In this document: positions 6,481 through 15,380 of the stretch, piece after piece
Numbering within the stretch: position 1 is the first letter of the stretch
Layout of the letters: every line of letters begins with the position of its first letter
Source of the DNA: JAAUTY01 sp964397305
Lineage (GTDB): Bacteria > Cyanobacteriota > Cyanobacteriia > Cyanobacteriales > Spirulinaceae
Reading direction: 5' to 3'
Length of the DNA: 64,000 bases
NCBI GenBank assembly: GCA_964397305.1
Contig: CAYNIP010000017.1
Location: 1-64,000 of the forward strand
Notes under the pieces: model-generated
The model's database searches: none
Told to the model about the DNA's origin: nothing
Seen by the model: only the letters and a program-made list of their open reading frames with translations
Program-made: the position numbers and the translations under genes

Positions 6481-8568
6481 ATGATCTCCCTCCGTTCTCG
6501 CTGGCCCCTCGGACTCTTGACCCTGCTCGCGGGGGCGATCGCCCTTGTTGTCAATCTTTGCAACCCTGCCATGGCTAGCGATCGCGCTGAAATCCTCTGG
6601 GATCGTTGGGGCGTCCCCCACCTCTACAGCGATACGGAGGCGGGAATCTTTCAGGCCTTTGGCTATGCCCAGATGCACAGCCACGGCAACCTCCTGCTCA
6701 AGCTCTATGGTCAAGCGCGGGGCCGCGCCGCCGAATATTGGGGGGAAGACTATCTGGCCGGTGATCGCTACACCCGCACCTTGGGCATTCCTGCCCGGGG
6801 CGAGGCCTGGTATGCTGCCCAGACCCCGGCTATGCAGCGAAATTTGGCCGCTTTTGCCGCCGGGATCAACCGCTATGGGGCCGACCACCCCGAAGCCCTC
6901 GCTCCGGAGGTCCTGCCCGTGTTGCCGGTCACGGGGGCGGATGTCCTCGCCCATGTGCAGCGGGTGATTCACGGTCACTTTGTCGCCAGCCCCGGCCAAG
7001 TCATGGCGGCGGCCGGGTCCAATGGCTGGGCGATCGCCCCAGCCCGCTCCCCCAGCGGTCATGCCCTGCTCTTGGCCAATCCTCATCTCCCTTGGTCGGA
7101 CTTCTTTCTGCTCTACGAGGCCCACCTGCACGGGCCGGGGGTGAACAGTTACGGCGTTGCCTTTGTGGGAATGCCGGTCTTGGCGATCGCCTTCAACGAT
7201 CACCTCGGCTGGACGGCAACCGTCAACACCTACCAAGGCACAACCCTCTACGCCCTTACGGCCGCCGCCGATGGCTACCGCTGGCAGGGGGAGATCAAGC
7301 CCTTTGCGGTCGAAACTCAGATCCTGAAGGTGAAGCAGCCCGACGGGGGATGGCGTGAGGAAACCCTGACGATTCGCCGCTCAGTTCAGGGGCCGATCGT
7401 GGGCGATCGCCAGGGCCAACCCTTGGCCCTGCGGGTCGCCGGCTTCGACCGGCCCCAGATCGCCCAACAACTCTGGGATATGGGCCGAGCCCAGACGCGC
7501 CAAGCCTTTGAGGCCGCCCTGGCCCGTCTGCAAATGCCGATGTTTAACATCCTCTACGCCGACCGTGCTGGGGATATTCTCTACGTTTTTAACGGCCTCG
7601 TCCCCCAGCGCGCGGGGGGAACCTGGGCCGACTGGCAGCGACCCCAGCCGGGGGACCGAGCCGACACCCTCTGGACCACCTACCATCCCTATCGCGACCT
7701 GCCCCGCCTGCTCAATCCCCCGAGCGGCTGGCTGCAAAATACCAATGATCCCCCCTGGACCGCGACCCTGCCCCCCCAGCTCGACCCGGCGACCTATCCG
7801 GCCTACCTCGCCCCGCCGGACCTGACGGGAGCGACCCAGCTCTTTCGCACCCAGCGCTCTCTGGAGTTGCTCCAGTCTCAGGGCCCCTGGAGTCTTGAGG
7901 CCCTGATCGCCGCGAAGTTTGACCGCCGCTTGGCCTTGGGCGATCGCCTCGTCCCTGACCTGATCGCCGCCGCCCGGAGGCAACCAGCGGGTTCCCTGGC
8001 TCAACAGGCGGCGGATGTCTTGGCCGCCTGGGATCGCCGCACCGATGCGGACAGTGTCGGGGCGGCCCTCTTCGGGCTCTGGCGCTTGGGCCTGGGACGC
8101 AGCCTGCGCTTTGCGGAACCCTGGCAGGCTGAGGACCCCCTGGCGACGCCCCGGGGTCTCGCGGAGCCAGCGGCCGCCGTGGCCGCGCTGGAGCAGGCGG
8201 CCCTACAGCTGGGCCTCGGCTACGGGGCGATCGCCGTGCCCTGGGGAGAGGTGGTGCGCCTGCGTTACGGCGAGGTGGATCTCCCCGCCCAGGGGGGCCC
8301 CGGTCTCTTGGGCAGCTTCCAGGTGATTGATGTCGCCCAGGCTGGGGATGGCAAGTTTGCCAGCGTCGCGGGCGATACCTACATTGCCGCCTTAGAGTTT
8401 GGCGAGACGGTGCGGGCTCGGGTGCTCAACACCTATGGCAATGCCTCCCAGCCCGGTTCTCCCCACGTCGGTGATCAGTTGGCCCTCTACGCTCGCCAGG
8501 AATTGCGACCCGCTTGGCGATCGCGCGCCGAGATTCTGGCCCACTTGGAGCGACAAGGCTCGCTGTAG
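6481..8568 (+). CDS. secreted penicillin acylase family protein (AHL acylase-like)
   Basis: The protein is an N-terminal-nucleophile hydrolase of the penicillin/acyl-homoserine-lactone acylase family. The domain opens with ILWDRWGVPHLY and FGYAQMHSHGNLL. The cleavage and nucleophile site is GSNGWAIAPARS, whose Ser becomes the new N-terminus of the beta chain after self-processing. I start at ATG 6481 because it gives a clean signal peptide (RSRWPLG then a hydrophobic core, cleavage near NPAMA-S). An ATG at 6430 would add 17 residues before it. About 695 residues fits the family. Likely location is the periplasm or outside. Substrate is unknown; cyanobacterial relatives (AiiC in Anabaena) degrade long-chain AHLs. 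Confidence 0.88.
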   Translation: MISLRSRWPLGLLTLLAGAIALVVNLCNPAMASDRAEILWDRWGVPHLYSDTEAGIFQAFGYAQMHSHGNLLLKLYGQARGRAAEYWGEDYLAGDRYTRTLGIPARGEAWYAAQTPAMQRNLAAFAAGINRYGADHPEALAPEVLPVLPVTGADVLAHVQRVIHGHFVASPGQVMAAAGSNGWAIAPARSPSGHALLLANPHLPWSDFFLLYEAHLHGPGVNSYGVAFVGMPVLAIAFNDHLGWTATVNTYQGTTLYALTAAADGYRWQGEIKPFAVETQILKVKQPDGGWREETLTIRRSVQGPIVGDRQGQPLALRVAGFDRPQIAQQLWDMGRAQTRQAFEAALARLQMPMFNILYADRAGDILYVFNGLVPQRAGGTWADWQRPQPGDRADTLWTTYHPYRDLPRLLNPPSGWLQNTNDPPWTATLPPQLDPATYPAYLAPPDLTGATQLFRTQRSLELLQSQGPWSLEALIAAKFDRRLALGDRLVPDLIAAARRQPAGSLAQQAADVLAAWDRRTDADSVGAALFGLWRLGLGRSLRFAEPWQAEDPLATPRGLAEPAAAVAALEQAALQLGLGYGAIAVPWGEVVRLRYGEVDLPAQGGPGLLGSFQVIDVAQAGDGKFASVAGDTYIAALEFGETVRARVLNTYGNASQPGSPHVGDQLALYARQELRPAWRSRAEILAHLERQGSL

Positions 8569-8656
8569 AGGGAGGGATGGGCCCGCAGGAGGAGGAGGCC
8601 GGTGAGCCCTGCATCTAGACTCACGACCTATTTTTTGGCAAGGTTCATTCCGGCGG

Positions 8657-10876
8657 TCAGGGGCTCACTAAGGCGGGCTCGACCACGGCTGTGGGGCTGG
8701 GGAGGTTCTGCTGGCGCGGCAGGATGATGGAGAATTCAGCGTAGTCCCCGAGTTGGGAATCGACCTTGAGTTCCCCACGATGCAGGGACACAATCGCATC
8801 GTAGGTGAGGGAGAGGCTGAGGCCCGTACTCTCACCGCTGGTTTTGTTGGTGTAGAACGGTTCAAAAATTTTATCCAGTTGGTCGGCGGCAATGCCAAGG
8901 CCGTTGTCGCGGACGCGAATCTCGACGCGATCGCCCAAGTCGCGCGTACTGGCGATGACACAGGGCTGATAGCCATTGTCACTGGCTTGCTGCTTGGCGA
9001 TCGCCGCATCAAAGGCATTATTCAAAATGCAAAAGACCGACTTATCCAAATCTTTGGGGATCGCCTCAATCCAGCCCACCGTCTCATCATAATGGGTCTC
9101 CAACTGGACCCCTGCTGCCTCAATTTGAGCCTGGCGATTGTGGTAGATGAGCTGAATCGCATTTTCTACCAAGGGGTTCAACTCTAAGGATTCTAGAGAG
9201 CCCCGTTCCTCGCGGGCGTGCATCAGCATACTATTCACGATACGCTCAATTCGCTGGCCGTTTTGTTGGATGGCTACGGTACACTCGCGAAAATCAGTGA
9301 GCATAAACTGAACACTTTCGATCACCTCCGCCGGCTCGGCCTCCCCGGCCAGTTCTTCATCGATCTCATCCACCATTTCCACCGCAATTTGCGCGAAGTT
9401 GCTGACAAAGTTCAAGGGATTGCGGATTTCGTGAGCGATCCCGGCGGTCAGAGACCCCAAGGAGGCTAATTTTTCCTGGGCAATCAATTGCTGCTGGGCC
9501 GTTTTTACTTGCACCAGCGCTGTTTCCAGCTCGCCATTCTTGACTTTTAACTCATAGGTTCGCTGCTCGACCTTGACCTCCAGGTTGCGAGCATAATCTT
9601 CCAGTTGCTGATAGGACTGGCGGAGGTGCTGAATCAGCAGCCAGCCGCTCTTGCTCAGGGTCGCACCCCAGAGGGCGAGCAGAGCGGGAACACCCGGCAG
9701 CCACCAGGACTGGAGGAGGGCTAGATAAACGGCGAGCAACAGGCCGGCACTCGCGAGGCCGGTTCCCAGGGAGGTGCGGCGCAGAGCAGCCCAGATGCTG
9801 CGGGCGTGCCAACTGGTCCCTATCAAGGCCCAGGCGGCGATCCACAGCCACTCTGAGCCCTGGGGAAGGACGCGCAGCCGCCGCCGTTCTCCCGTAGCGG
9901 CATCCAGGAGCCAACTCGTGAAATTGGCGTGAATTTCAACGCCGCTCATGTTTTCTGGCTCCCCGACCACCCGGCTGGCATAGGGGGCGATGTAGAAATC
10001 TTTCAGGCTCGTCGCGGTGGAGCCGATCATGACAATGCGATCGCGAAAATAGTCCGGCGACAACCGACCTTCCAACACATCGGCCACCGAAACCTTGGCA
10101 AACGTTCCCTGAGGGCCGCGATAGTTGAGCAGGAGTTGATAGCCATTGGCATCGACCCGAACATAGCCACCATCGTTCCGCTCTAAGGGACGCAGGGCAG
10201 CCTGACCCAATTCAATGCGATTGGGATCATCCCCCTCATTGTTGGGGTAAATCCCTTCAGATTCCAGGTATAGCAGGGCCAATTGCAAGCCAAAGCTCAG
10301 GACAACATTGCCCTCAGAATCATCAAGGTAAAGGAAATAACGGCGGATTTTGCCATCGGGATCGAGGGGCATATCGTTGGCCCCAATTTGACCCTTTGCC
10401 GCTAGAACCGGCGGCGGTGCAATGGTGCGGGCATTCCCCGAAGTATCAAATTCATTCTCGCTGGGATCTTGGCCAGCAACCTTCGTAATCCCAATGAGAT
10501 TGGGCAGGGATTCCATCAGGGCCACCAAGTCAGCGTGCCCCGGTTCAACGGGCAAGTTGCGGTAGATATCGAGGCCGATCGCTCGGGGCTCTTGGGCTTG
10601 AACGGTGCGGAGCAAGTCGGCCAGGATCTGGTCATTGAGGGGCCAACCGTAGCGATTCAGATCCGTTTCAGCAATGCCAATAATGGCAATGCGGGGATCA
10701 GGGCTGCGGTGGGGACGCAGACGCACGAGTTGATCGTAGGCAGCGAGTTCCAGGAGTTGCAGCAGGCCGGCGGCGCGCAGGAGTAACACACCACTCGTAA
10801 CGGCGGCCGCCACAACAGCCCCTCGCCAGCGGGCGCGGGCGCAATCACGAAGCCAAGCGACGAGGAAATGCTTCAT
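8657..10876 (-). CDS. CHASE2 domain sensor histidine kinase
   Basis: An N-terminal membrane segment is followed by an extracytoplasmic CHASE2 sensor (about residues 35-325; blocks AAYDQLVRLRP, IGIAETDLNRYGWP, RIVMIGSTATSLKD, SGVEIHANF). Three membrane helices (about 340-415) and a coiled coil lead to the transmitter domain with the phospho-acceptor His482 in GIAHEIRNPLNF. The ATPase domain carries NNAFDAA, VRDNGLGI and FEPFYTNK. The ATG at 10876 is chosen; a TTG at 10927 is the only longer option. CHASE2 kinases sense unknown envelope signals. No cognate regulator is adjacent. It is convergent with the acylase gene, 88 nt apart. Confidence 0.92.
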   Translation of the reverse strand: MKHFLVAWLRDCARARWRGAVVAAAVTSGVLLLRAAGLLQLLELAAYDQLVRLRPHRSPDPRIAIIGIAETDLNRYGWPLNDQILADLLRTVQAQEPRAIGLDIYRNLPVEPGHADLVALMESLPNLIGITKVAGQDPSENEFDTSGNARTIAPPPVLAAKGQIGANDMPLDPDGKIRRYFLYLDDSEGNVVLSFGLQLALLYLESEGIYPNNEGDDPNRIELGQAALRPLERNDGGYVRVDANGYQLLLNYRGPQGTFAKVSVADVLEGRLSPDYFRDRIVMIGSTATSLKDFYIAPYASRVVGEPENMSGVEIHANFTSWLLDAATGERRRLRVLPQGSEWLWIAAWALIGTSWHARSIWAALRRTSLGTGLASAGLLLAVYLALLQSWWLPGVPALLALWGATLSKSGWLLIQHLRQSYQQLEDYARNLEVKVEQRTYELKVKNGELETALVQVKTAQQQLIAQEKLASLGSLTAGIAHEIRNPLNFVSNFAQIAVEMVDEIDEELAGEAEPAEVIESVQFMLTDFRECTVAIQQNGQRIERIVNSMLMHAREERGSLESLELNPLVENAIQLIYHNRQAQIEAAGVQLETHYDETVGWIEAIPKDLDKSVFCILNNAFDAAIAKQQASDNGYQPCVIASTRDLGDRVEIRVRDNGLGIAADQLDKIFEPFYTNKTSGESTGLSLSLTYDAIVSLHRGELKVDSQLGDYAEFSIILPRQQNLPSPTAVVEPALVSP

Positions 10877-11068
10877 GGGGGACAGGTCAACAGCTTGTTG
10901 CCTCTCTACAATCGCACCCCCGAACAATCCGGCAGCAGCGGCAGGTTCAACCTCAGTTTTAGCACGCTAGCCGGCTCAAAAAATCGTCCGGGCTGTGGGA
11001 ATCCTGGCGAGCTGTTGCCCGGCGGGAGCAGTCCGGTCAGCAAGAAAGATGCTCCCGCGAACAGTCCG

Positions 11069-11269
11069 CTAATAGGCAAGCGTGGCAAGAGTTTCGCGCA
11101 GGTAGTGACGCACTTGTTCATCCAGACTCGTGCTACCCAGGGATTCGTGATACTGGCGTTCGAGTTGCCAGCGCTGGAAGCCAGAGCTTGTGGCGATCGC
11201 CTGCTTGAGGCTTGACCAGACCGTGGAATCGGGAGTCAATTCAGAGGGTGAGGTAGGTGTACCGAGCAT
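11069..11269 (-). CDS. small conserved cyanobacterial protein, unknown function
   Basis: The 66-residue product contains SSLKQAIATSSGFQRWQLER and ends VRHYLRETLATLAY. I recognise this type of short helical protein, with the GFQRW and RRYLRETLETLAY blocks, from many cyanobacterial genomes, where its function is unknown. GAGGA lies about 7 nt before the ATG, which supports the start. It stands alone between the CHASE2 kinase and the infB operon on the same strand. An inverted repeat (GCGGGAGCA, 11022-11030, with its complement at 11050-11058) follows the stop, without a T run. Confidence 0.7.
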   Translation of the reverse strand: MLGTPTSPSELTPDSTVWSSLKQAIATSSGFQRWQLERQYHESLGSTSLDEQVRHYLRETLATLAY

Positions 11270-11351
11270 AACGATGTCCTCGTGCGACGTTTTAGCCTTT
11301 CTTCCAGATCCAGCTTAGCGAAAGGGCGAAAGCCCTGATGCTGCCTAGGAC

Positions 11352-11373
11352 ACAAAACAGGCTCCAGGAGCCT
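11352..11373 (-). terminator. Rho-independent terminator of the rimP-infB operon
   Basis: Read on the minus strand, AGGCTCCTGGAGCCT (11373-11359) folds into a compact stem and is followed by GTTTTGTG. The stem begins at the stop codon of the membrane protein gene at 11372. It is the natural end of the long minus-strand operon. Confidence 0.65.
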
Positions 11374-12040
11374 AGTCTGTTTTTGCCGCCTCAGGATTGG
11401 TGGCATCGGTTGTTTCTGCCGGGGTGAAATTTGCCTCGGCAGCCGTGGGCAGGGTGGGGGAGGGCAAGATGCGCGCTACAGGCCACCCTAGCACCGTGAA
11501 ATCTTGAGCAATGCGATCGCGGTCATAGGGCTCCAGGGCCGCCAAGGACGATGAACGGCGGAGCAAGACACCGCCGACGCTGGCAGGAACCTGTAAGAAC
11601 AGGTGGCTAGCGAGGAAAGCCAAGGCGGCGATCGCCAACCCCAACCCGCGACTCTGGGCCGTCAGCGGCGTTACCCCCGCCAGCAGCGGCGCCCAGCGAT
11701 AGAGCTGGAGCAAGAGCCAGAGCGCCAGGCCAGCTGTGATCAGGGCAATCAACCGCTGGCGGGGCGCTTTGAAACCCCGCAGCAGGCGGCACTGATCCTC
11801 GCTCAGGGCCTGGGGGCGCAGGGCCACCAACAGCAGGGAGAAGATATCAAAGGGCTTGGTCCACTGCATCCACAGGATTGGCCCCACCCCGATCCCAGCG
11901 AGAACCGCCAGCTCCAGCCAAGCCGGGAGAAACGGCTGGCCCGTAGCCAGCCCGAGCCAGACCAGTTGCAGCAGGAGCGGCACAGCCGCCAATCCTGCTA
12001 AGTGTAGCCAGAGATAGGGTTCGAGCTTAGGAGAGGTCAC
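11372..12040 (-). CDS. low-complexity-tail membrane protein downstream of infB
   Basis: I place the start at the GTG at 12040 (product VTSPKLEPYLWLHLAGLAAVP..., 222 residues, 40 nt after infB). A longer frame to 12208 runs back into infB and its extra residues are low-complexity nonsense. There are four or five hydrophobic segments, a middle QALSEDQCRLLRGFK loop and a tail rich in Pro, Thr and Ala (about residues 190-222). This matches the cyanobacterial family called low-complexity tail membrane protein, usually found next to infB. The function is unknown. Confidence 0.8.
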   Translation of the reverse strand: MTSPKLEPYLWLHLAGLAAVPLLLQLVWLGLATGQPFLPAWLELAVLAGIGVGPILWMQWTKPFDIFSLLLVALRPQALSEDQCRLLRGFKAPRQRLIALITAGLALWLLLQLYRWAPLLAGVTPLTAQSRGLGLAIAALAFLASHLFLQVPASVGGVLLRRSSSLAALEPYDRDRIAQDFTVLGWPVARILPSPTLPTAAEANFTPAETTDATNPEAAKTD

Positions 12041-12080
12041 AATGGCAGGCGGCCGGACCGCCGCGAAAGAATCCGAACCG

Positions 12081-14999
12081 TTACTTAGCCGCGAGGGTAC
12101 GGCGCTTCGTGACCATTTGGTAGGCTTCGATCGAATCGCCTTCCTTCCAGTCGTTGAACTTGGCCACGCCCAAGCCGCACTCGTAGCCCGCCGCGACTTC
12201 TCGGACATTTTCCTTGATCCGCTTCAAGGAGTCGAGGACGCCATCGTAGACCACCTCGCCGCCCCGCTTGACCCGGATGCGGCGGTTACGCACCACCTTG
12301 CCCGACTGTACGTAGCAGCCCGCTACCGCGCCCCGGCCGACCGGGAACACGACGCGCACTTCGACCGTGCCGAGAGGCTCTTCGACCTCTTCCGGCTCGA
12401 GGAGACCTTCCATCGCCGCCTGGATGTCATCCAGCAGGTTGTAGATGATGTCGTACTGGCGCACATCGACCCCTTCCTGCTCGGCGGCGTAGCCGGCACC
12501 ACTGGCGAGGTTGGTACTGAAGCCGACCACCACCGCACCGCTGGCCGCCGCCAGGGAAATATCGGTTTCAGTAATCTCCCCGGCGGCCCCGAGCAGCACG
12601 CGAATCTGCACCTCGTTTTGGGGCAACTGTTGCAGAGCCCCCAGGATCGCCTCCACAGAGCCCTGGACATCAGCCTTGAGGATGAGGTTTAGTTCCTTCA
12701 ACTCCCCTTCTTGGGCCTGGGCCGAGATGCTGCTGAGAGAGACCCGCCGTGAGGACAGGGCCTGTTGCAGGCGCGTTTCCCGACGGCTGCTGGTCCGCAC
12801 ATCGGCCACCGCGCGCGCATCCTTTTCACTGGGGTAGACATCGAACTCATCGCCCGCTTGGGGCACTTCGCTCAGGCCTAGCACCTCCACCGCAAAGGAA
12901 GGCGAGGCCACGTCAACCCGCTCGCCTCGGTCGTCGATCATGGCGCGAATCTTCCCAAACGAAGATCCAGCTACCAAGCAATCCCCGACCCGGAGCGTGC
13001 CATTCTGCACCAGCAGCGTGGCCACAGGCCCGCGCGTCTTGTCCAGGTTGGCCTCAATGACCGTCCCCTTCGCAGGCCGGTTGGGATTAGCGTAGAGGTC
13101 TTCGACCTCAGCCACGAGCAGGATCATCTCGAGCAGCGTATCCAGGTTTTCACCCTTGATGGCGCTCACGGGAACCATGATCGTTTCCCCACCCCACTCT
13201 TCGGCCACGAGCCCTTCTTCGGTCAGCTCCTGCTTAATGCGATCCGGCTCTGCTTCTGGCTTGTCCACCTTATTGATCGCGACCACTAGGGGCACCTCAG
13301 CCGCCCGAGCGTGGCTAATGGCTTCCTTCGTCTGGGGTTGCACGCCGTCATCGGCCGCCACCACCAGCACGGCAATATCGGTCACGCGCGTGCCGCGAGC
13401 CCGCATGGCGGTGAAGGCTTCGTGGCCGGGGGTATCGAGGAAGACGACTTGTTGCGTGCGACCCCCATGCTCCACATCGACGTGATAGGCGCCGATGTGT
13501 TGAGTAATGCCCCCAGCTTCGCCCTGGGCCACCTTGGTCTTCCGAATCGAGTCCAGGAGGGTGGTTTTGCCGTGATCGACGTGACCCATAATCGTGACCA
13601 CCGGAGGACGCCGCTCCAGATTTTCGAGGTCGTCGGCATCCAGCATTTCTGTAACCTTGGTGGCCGCAGCCTGGGTGTCAGGGACATCGACTTCGATGCC
13701 GAGTTCCTGCGCTACAGAGCGGGCGGTCTCAAAGTCCAGGGTCTGTGTGATATTGACAGCAACCCCCTTGAAGAAGAGTTGCTTGATGATCTCCGTTTCG
13801 GGGGTCTGGGTTAGTTCAGCCAATTCCCGTACCGTGAGGCTGTCAGGAAGCGTGACCCGTTCCGGGCGCTCGTCCGCCGTCTTGCGGGTCTCGCGACGCT
13901 GGCGCTGCTCCGCTTTGCCGCCGCCATCGGCTTTTGGCGATGACTTGCGGGGGCGGCTCGCCGGACTACTGGGAGACTGGGCCGGGCGTGCATTGGGTTT
14001 TGGTGGCCGAGCGGTCGAGAGGCTGACAGCCGCAGAGGCCAAAGCGCTCTCGCTGTCAGCGTTCAGATCGTCGTCATCCTCCTCAAACACCACGGATTGC
14101 GATCGCCGCTTTTTCGTCGTCGTCTTGGTCGCCTTACCGACCTTAGCCGTCTTGCTCTTGTTGGCGGCGCGGTTGTCGCTGTTGTCATCGTCATCATCGA
14201 CCCACTCCTCGCGGGAGCTGGGCTTATCTAGGAGGCGACGGGGCTTCTGGGGCCGTTCGAGCAGCTCCACCGAATCATCATCGCGGTCCGCGGCCCCCGC
14301 CGCATCGCTACCGGCGACTTCAGGCTCGTCTTCGTCCTTGCGACCGATCGCAGGGCGGCCTGGCTTCTGAGGGCGCTGGGGCTTCTGGTGCAGCGCTGGA
14401 ACCGCCGACTCTTCGCGCTTCTCCTCGCGCTTGGGGGCACTGGGGCGACTGGGCCGGGTCGGCGAGCCCGCCAGCTCGGACCGGGGGGAGTCTCGCTCCT
14501 CCCGTCGAGGAGCCGCCTCCCGCTCGGGGGCTTTGGGGCGTGGCGGCGTCAGCAGCTCGATGGCGGGGTCGGAGTTACTATCGTCAAAGTCGTCTGGAGC
14601 AGGGCGGCTAGGCTCGTCCCCACGACTCGGGGGACCTTTCAGCACTAGAGGAGGGTCTTTGCTGGGTCGCTGGGGTGGGGGTGCAGGAGCCAGAGCACTT
14701 TCCCCATCATCCTCGGAGCGGCGCGATTTATCGTGGCGCAAGATCTCGCGAATCTGTGGCTTCCGAGGCCCCTTGCGGGGCAGGACGGTCTCCGGGCGAC
14801 CCTTACTGGGCTTAGGGGCGATAGGGCGCGGCTGACGCTGCTTTGCGGCCGAGCGAATCTGCTCCGCCTGAGTAGCGTCGATAGTGCTGCTGTGGCTCTT
14901 CACCGCAATGTCTAAATGCTCGCAAATAGTGATGATGTCCCGATTCTCAAGATTGAGTTCTTTGGATAGCTCGTAAATTCTGATTTTCCCGTTGTTCAT
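12081..14999 (-). CDS. infB: translation initiation factor IF-2
   Basis: IF-2 is the GTPase that brings fMet-tRNA to the small ribosomal subunit. The 972-residue protein opens with the IF2_N domain (IRIYELSKELNLENRDI). A very long charged, Pro/Arg/Asp-rich linker follows (about 60-400), then a second IF2_N (VRELAELTQTPETEIIKQLF). The GTPase domain carries G1 GHVDHGKTTLLD, G3 DTPGHEAF and G4 NKVDKPEA. The rest is domains II, III and IV, ending GDSIEAYQMVTKRRT. The long linker is normal in cyanobacteria. It follows ylxR by 36 nt in the rimP-nusA-ylxR-infB operon. Confidence 0.97.
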   Translation of the reverse strand: MNNGKIRIYELSKELNLENRDIITICEHLDIAVKSHSSTIDATQAEQIRSAAKQRQPRPIAPKPSKGRPETVLPRKGPRKPQIREILRHDKSRRSEDDGESALAPAPPPQRPSKDPPLVLKGPPSRGDEPSRPAPDDFDDSNSDPAIELLTPPRPKAPEREAAPRREERDSPRSELAGSPTRPSRPSAPKREEKREESAVPALHQKPQRPQKPGRPAIGRKDEDEPEVAGSDAAGAADRDDDSVELLERPQKPRRLLDKPSSREEWVDDDDDNSDNRAANKSKTAKVGKATKTTTKKRRSQSVVFEEDDDDLNADSESALASAAVSLSTARPPKPNARPAQSPSSPASRPRKSSPKADGGGKAEQRQRRETRKTADERPERVTLPDSLTVRELAELTQTPETEIIKQLFFKGVAVNITQTLDFETARSVAQELGIEVDVPDTQAAATKVTEMLDADDLENLERRPPVVTIMGHVDHGKTTLLDSIRKTKVAQGEAGGITQHIGAYHVDVEHGGRTQQVVFLDTPGHEAFTAMRARGTRVTDIAVLVVAADDGVQPQTKEAISHARAAEVPLVVAINKVDKPEAEPDRIKQELTEEGLVAEEWGGETIMVPVSAIKGENLDTLLEMILLVAEVEDLYANPNRPAKGTVIEANLDKTRGPVATLLVQNGTLRVGDCLVAGSSFGKIRAMIDDRGERVDVASPSFAVEVLGLSEVPQAGDEFDVYPSEKDARAVADVRTSSRRETRLQQALSSRRVSLSSISAQAQEGELKELNLILKADVQGSVEAILGALQQLPQNEVQIRVLLGAAGEITETDISLAAASGAVVVGFSTNLASGAGYAAEQEGVDVRQYDIIYNLLDDIQAAMEGLLEPEEVEEPLGTVEVRVVFPVGRGAVAGCYVQSGKVVRNRRIRVKRGGEVVYDGVLDSLKRIKENVREVAAGYECGLGVAKFNDWKEGDSIEAYQMVTKRRTLAAK

Positions 15000-15035
15000 C
15001 CACTAAGCCCCTTACGACTGTCCTTCTGAGGTGTA

Positions 15036-15356
15036 TTAGCCGCCTGCCGCGCCCCCGCCTGGAGATTTCTGAGCTAGGCGTTCCCAGAGTTGCTGATAGA
15101 TCGCTGGCGGTACGGGGGATCGGAGCGATCGCCCCAATCGGTCCTTTTTTTGTGCCGCCTGCAAGCACTTTGCCTGCGGGCACAGATAGGCTGAACGGCC
15201 CATACCGTGATCCAATTGTACCGCCCGTGACGGGTAGACTCGGACAATTCGCCAGAAGGCCGTTTTGTCGTCGAGGCGACGGCAGACAACACAACGACGC
15301 TGGTTCGTCGTTGCGGTGGCTGACAATTCAGGGCGGTCTCTCATTCTAACATTCAT
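15036..15356 (-). CDS. ylxR: YlxR family protein (RnpM)
   Basis: The product contains QRRCVVCRRLDDKTAFWRIV, the RxCxxC signature of YlxR, and GRSAYLCPQAKCLQAAQKKD, the second conserved block. YlxR (RnpM) binds RNA and modulates RNase P in Bacillus. In cyanobacteria it sits between nusA and infB as here. The protein is 106 residues, with a Gly/Ala tail. Met1 and Met5 are both possible starts. It begins 24 nt after nusA. Confidence 0.9.
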   Translation of the reverse strand: MNVRMRDRPELSATATTNQRRCVVCRRLDDKTAFWRIVRVYPSRAVQLDHGMGRSAYLCPQAKCLQAAQKKDRLGRSLRSPVPPAIYQQLWERLAQKSPGGGAAGG

Positions 15357-15380
15357 CCTGCCATGGTAGCTGTGATAGCG

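Noticed and set aside
6358..7236. Long minus-strand frame opposite the acylase
   Set aside because: It is a shadow in high-GC coding DNA. The plus-strand protein has clear family motifs.
11022..11058. 9-bp inverted repeat after the 66-residue gene
   Set aside because: The 19-nt loop and lack of a T run make it a poor terminator; not listed as one.
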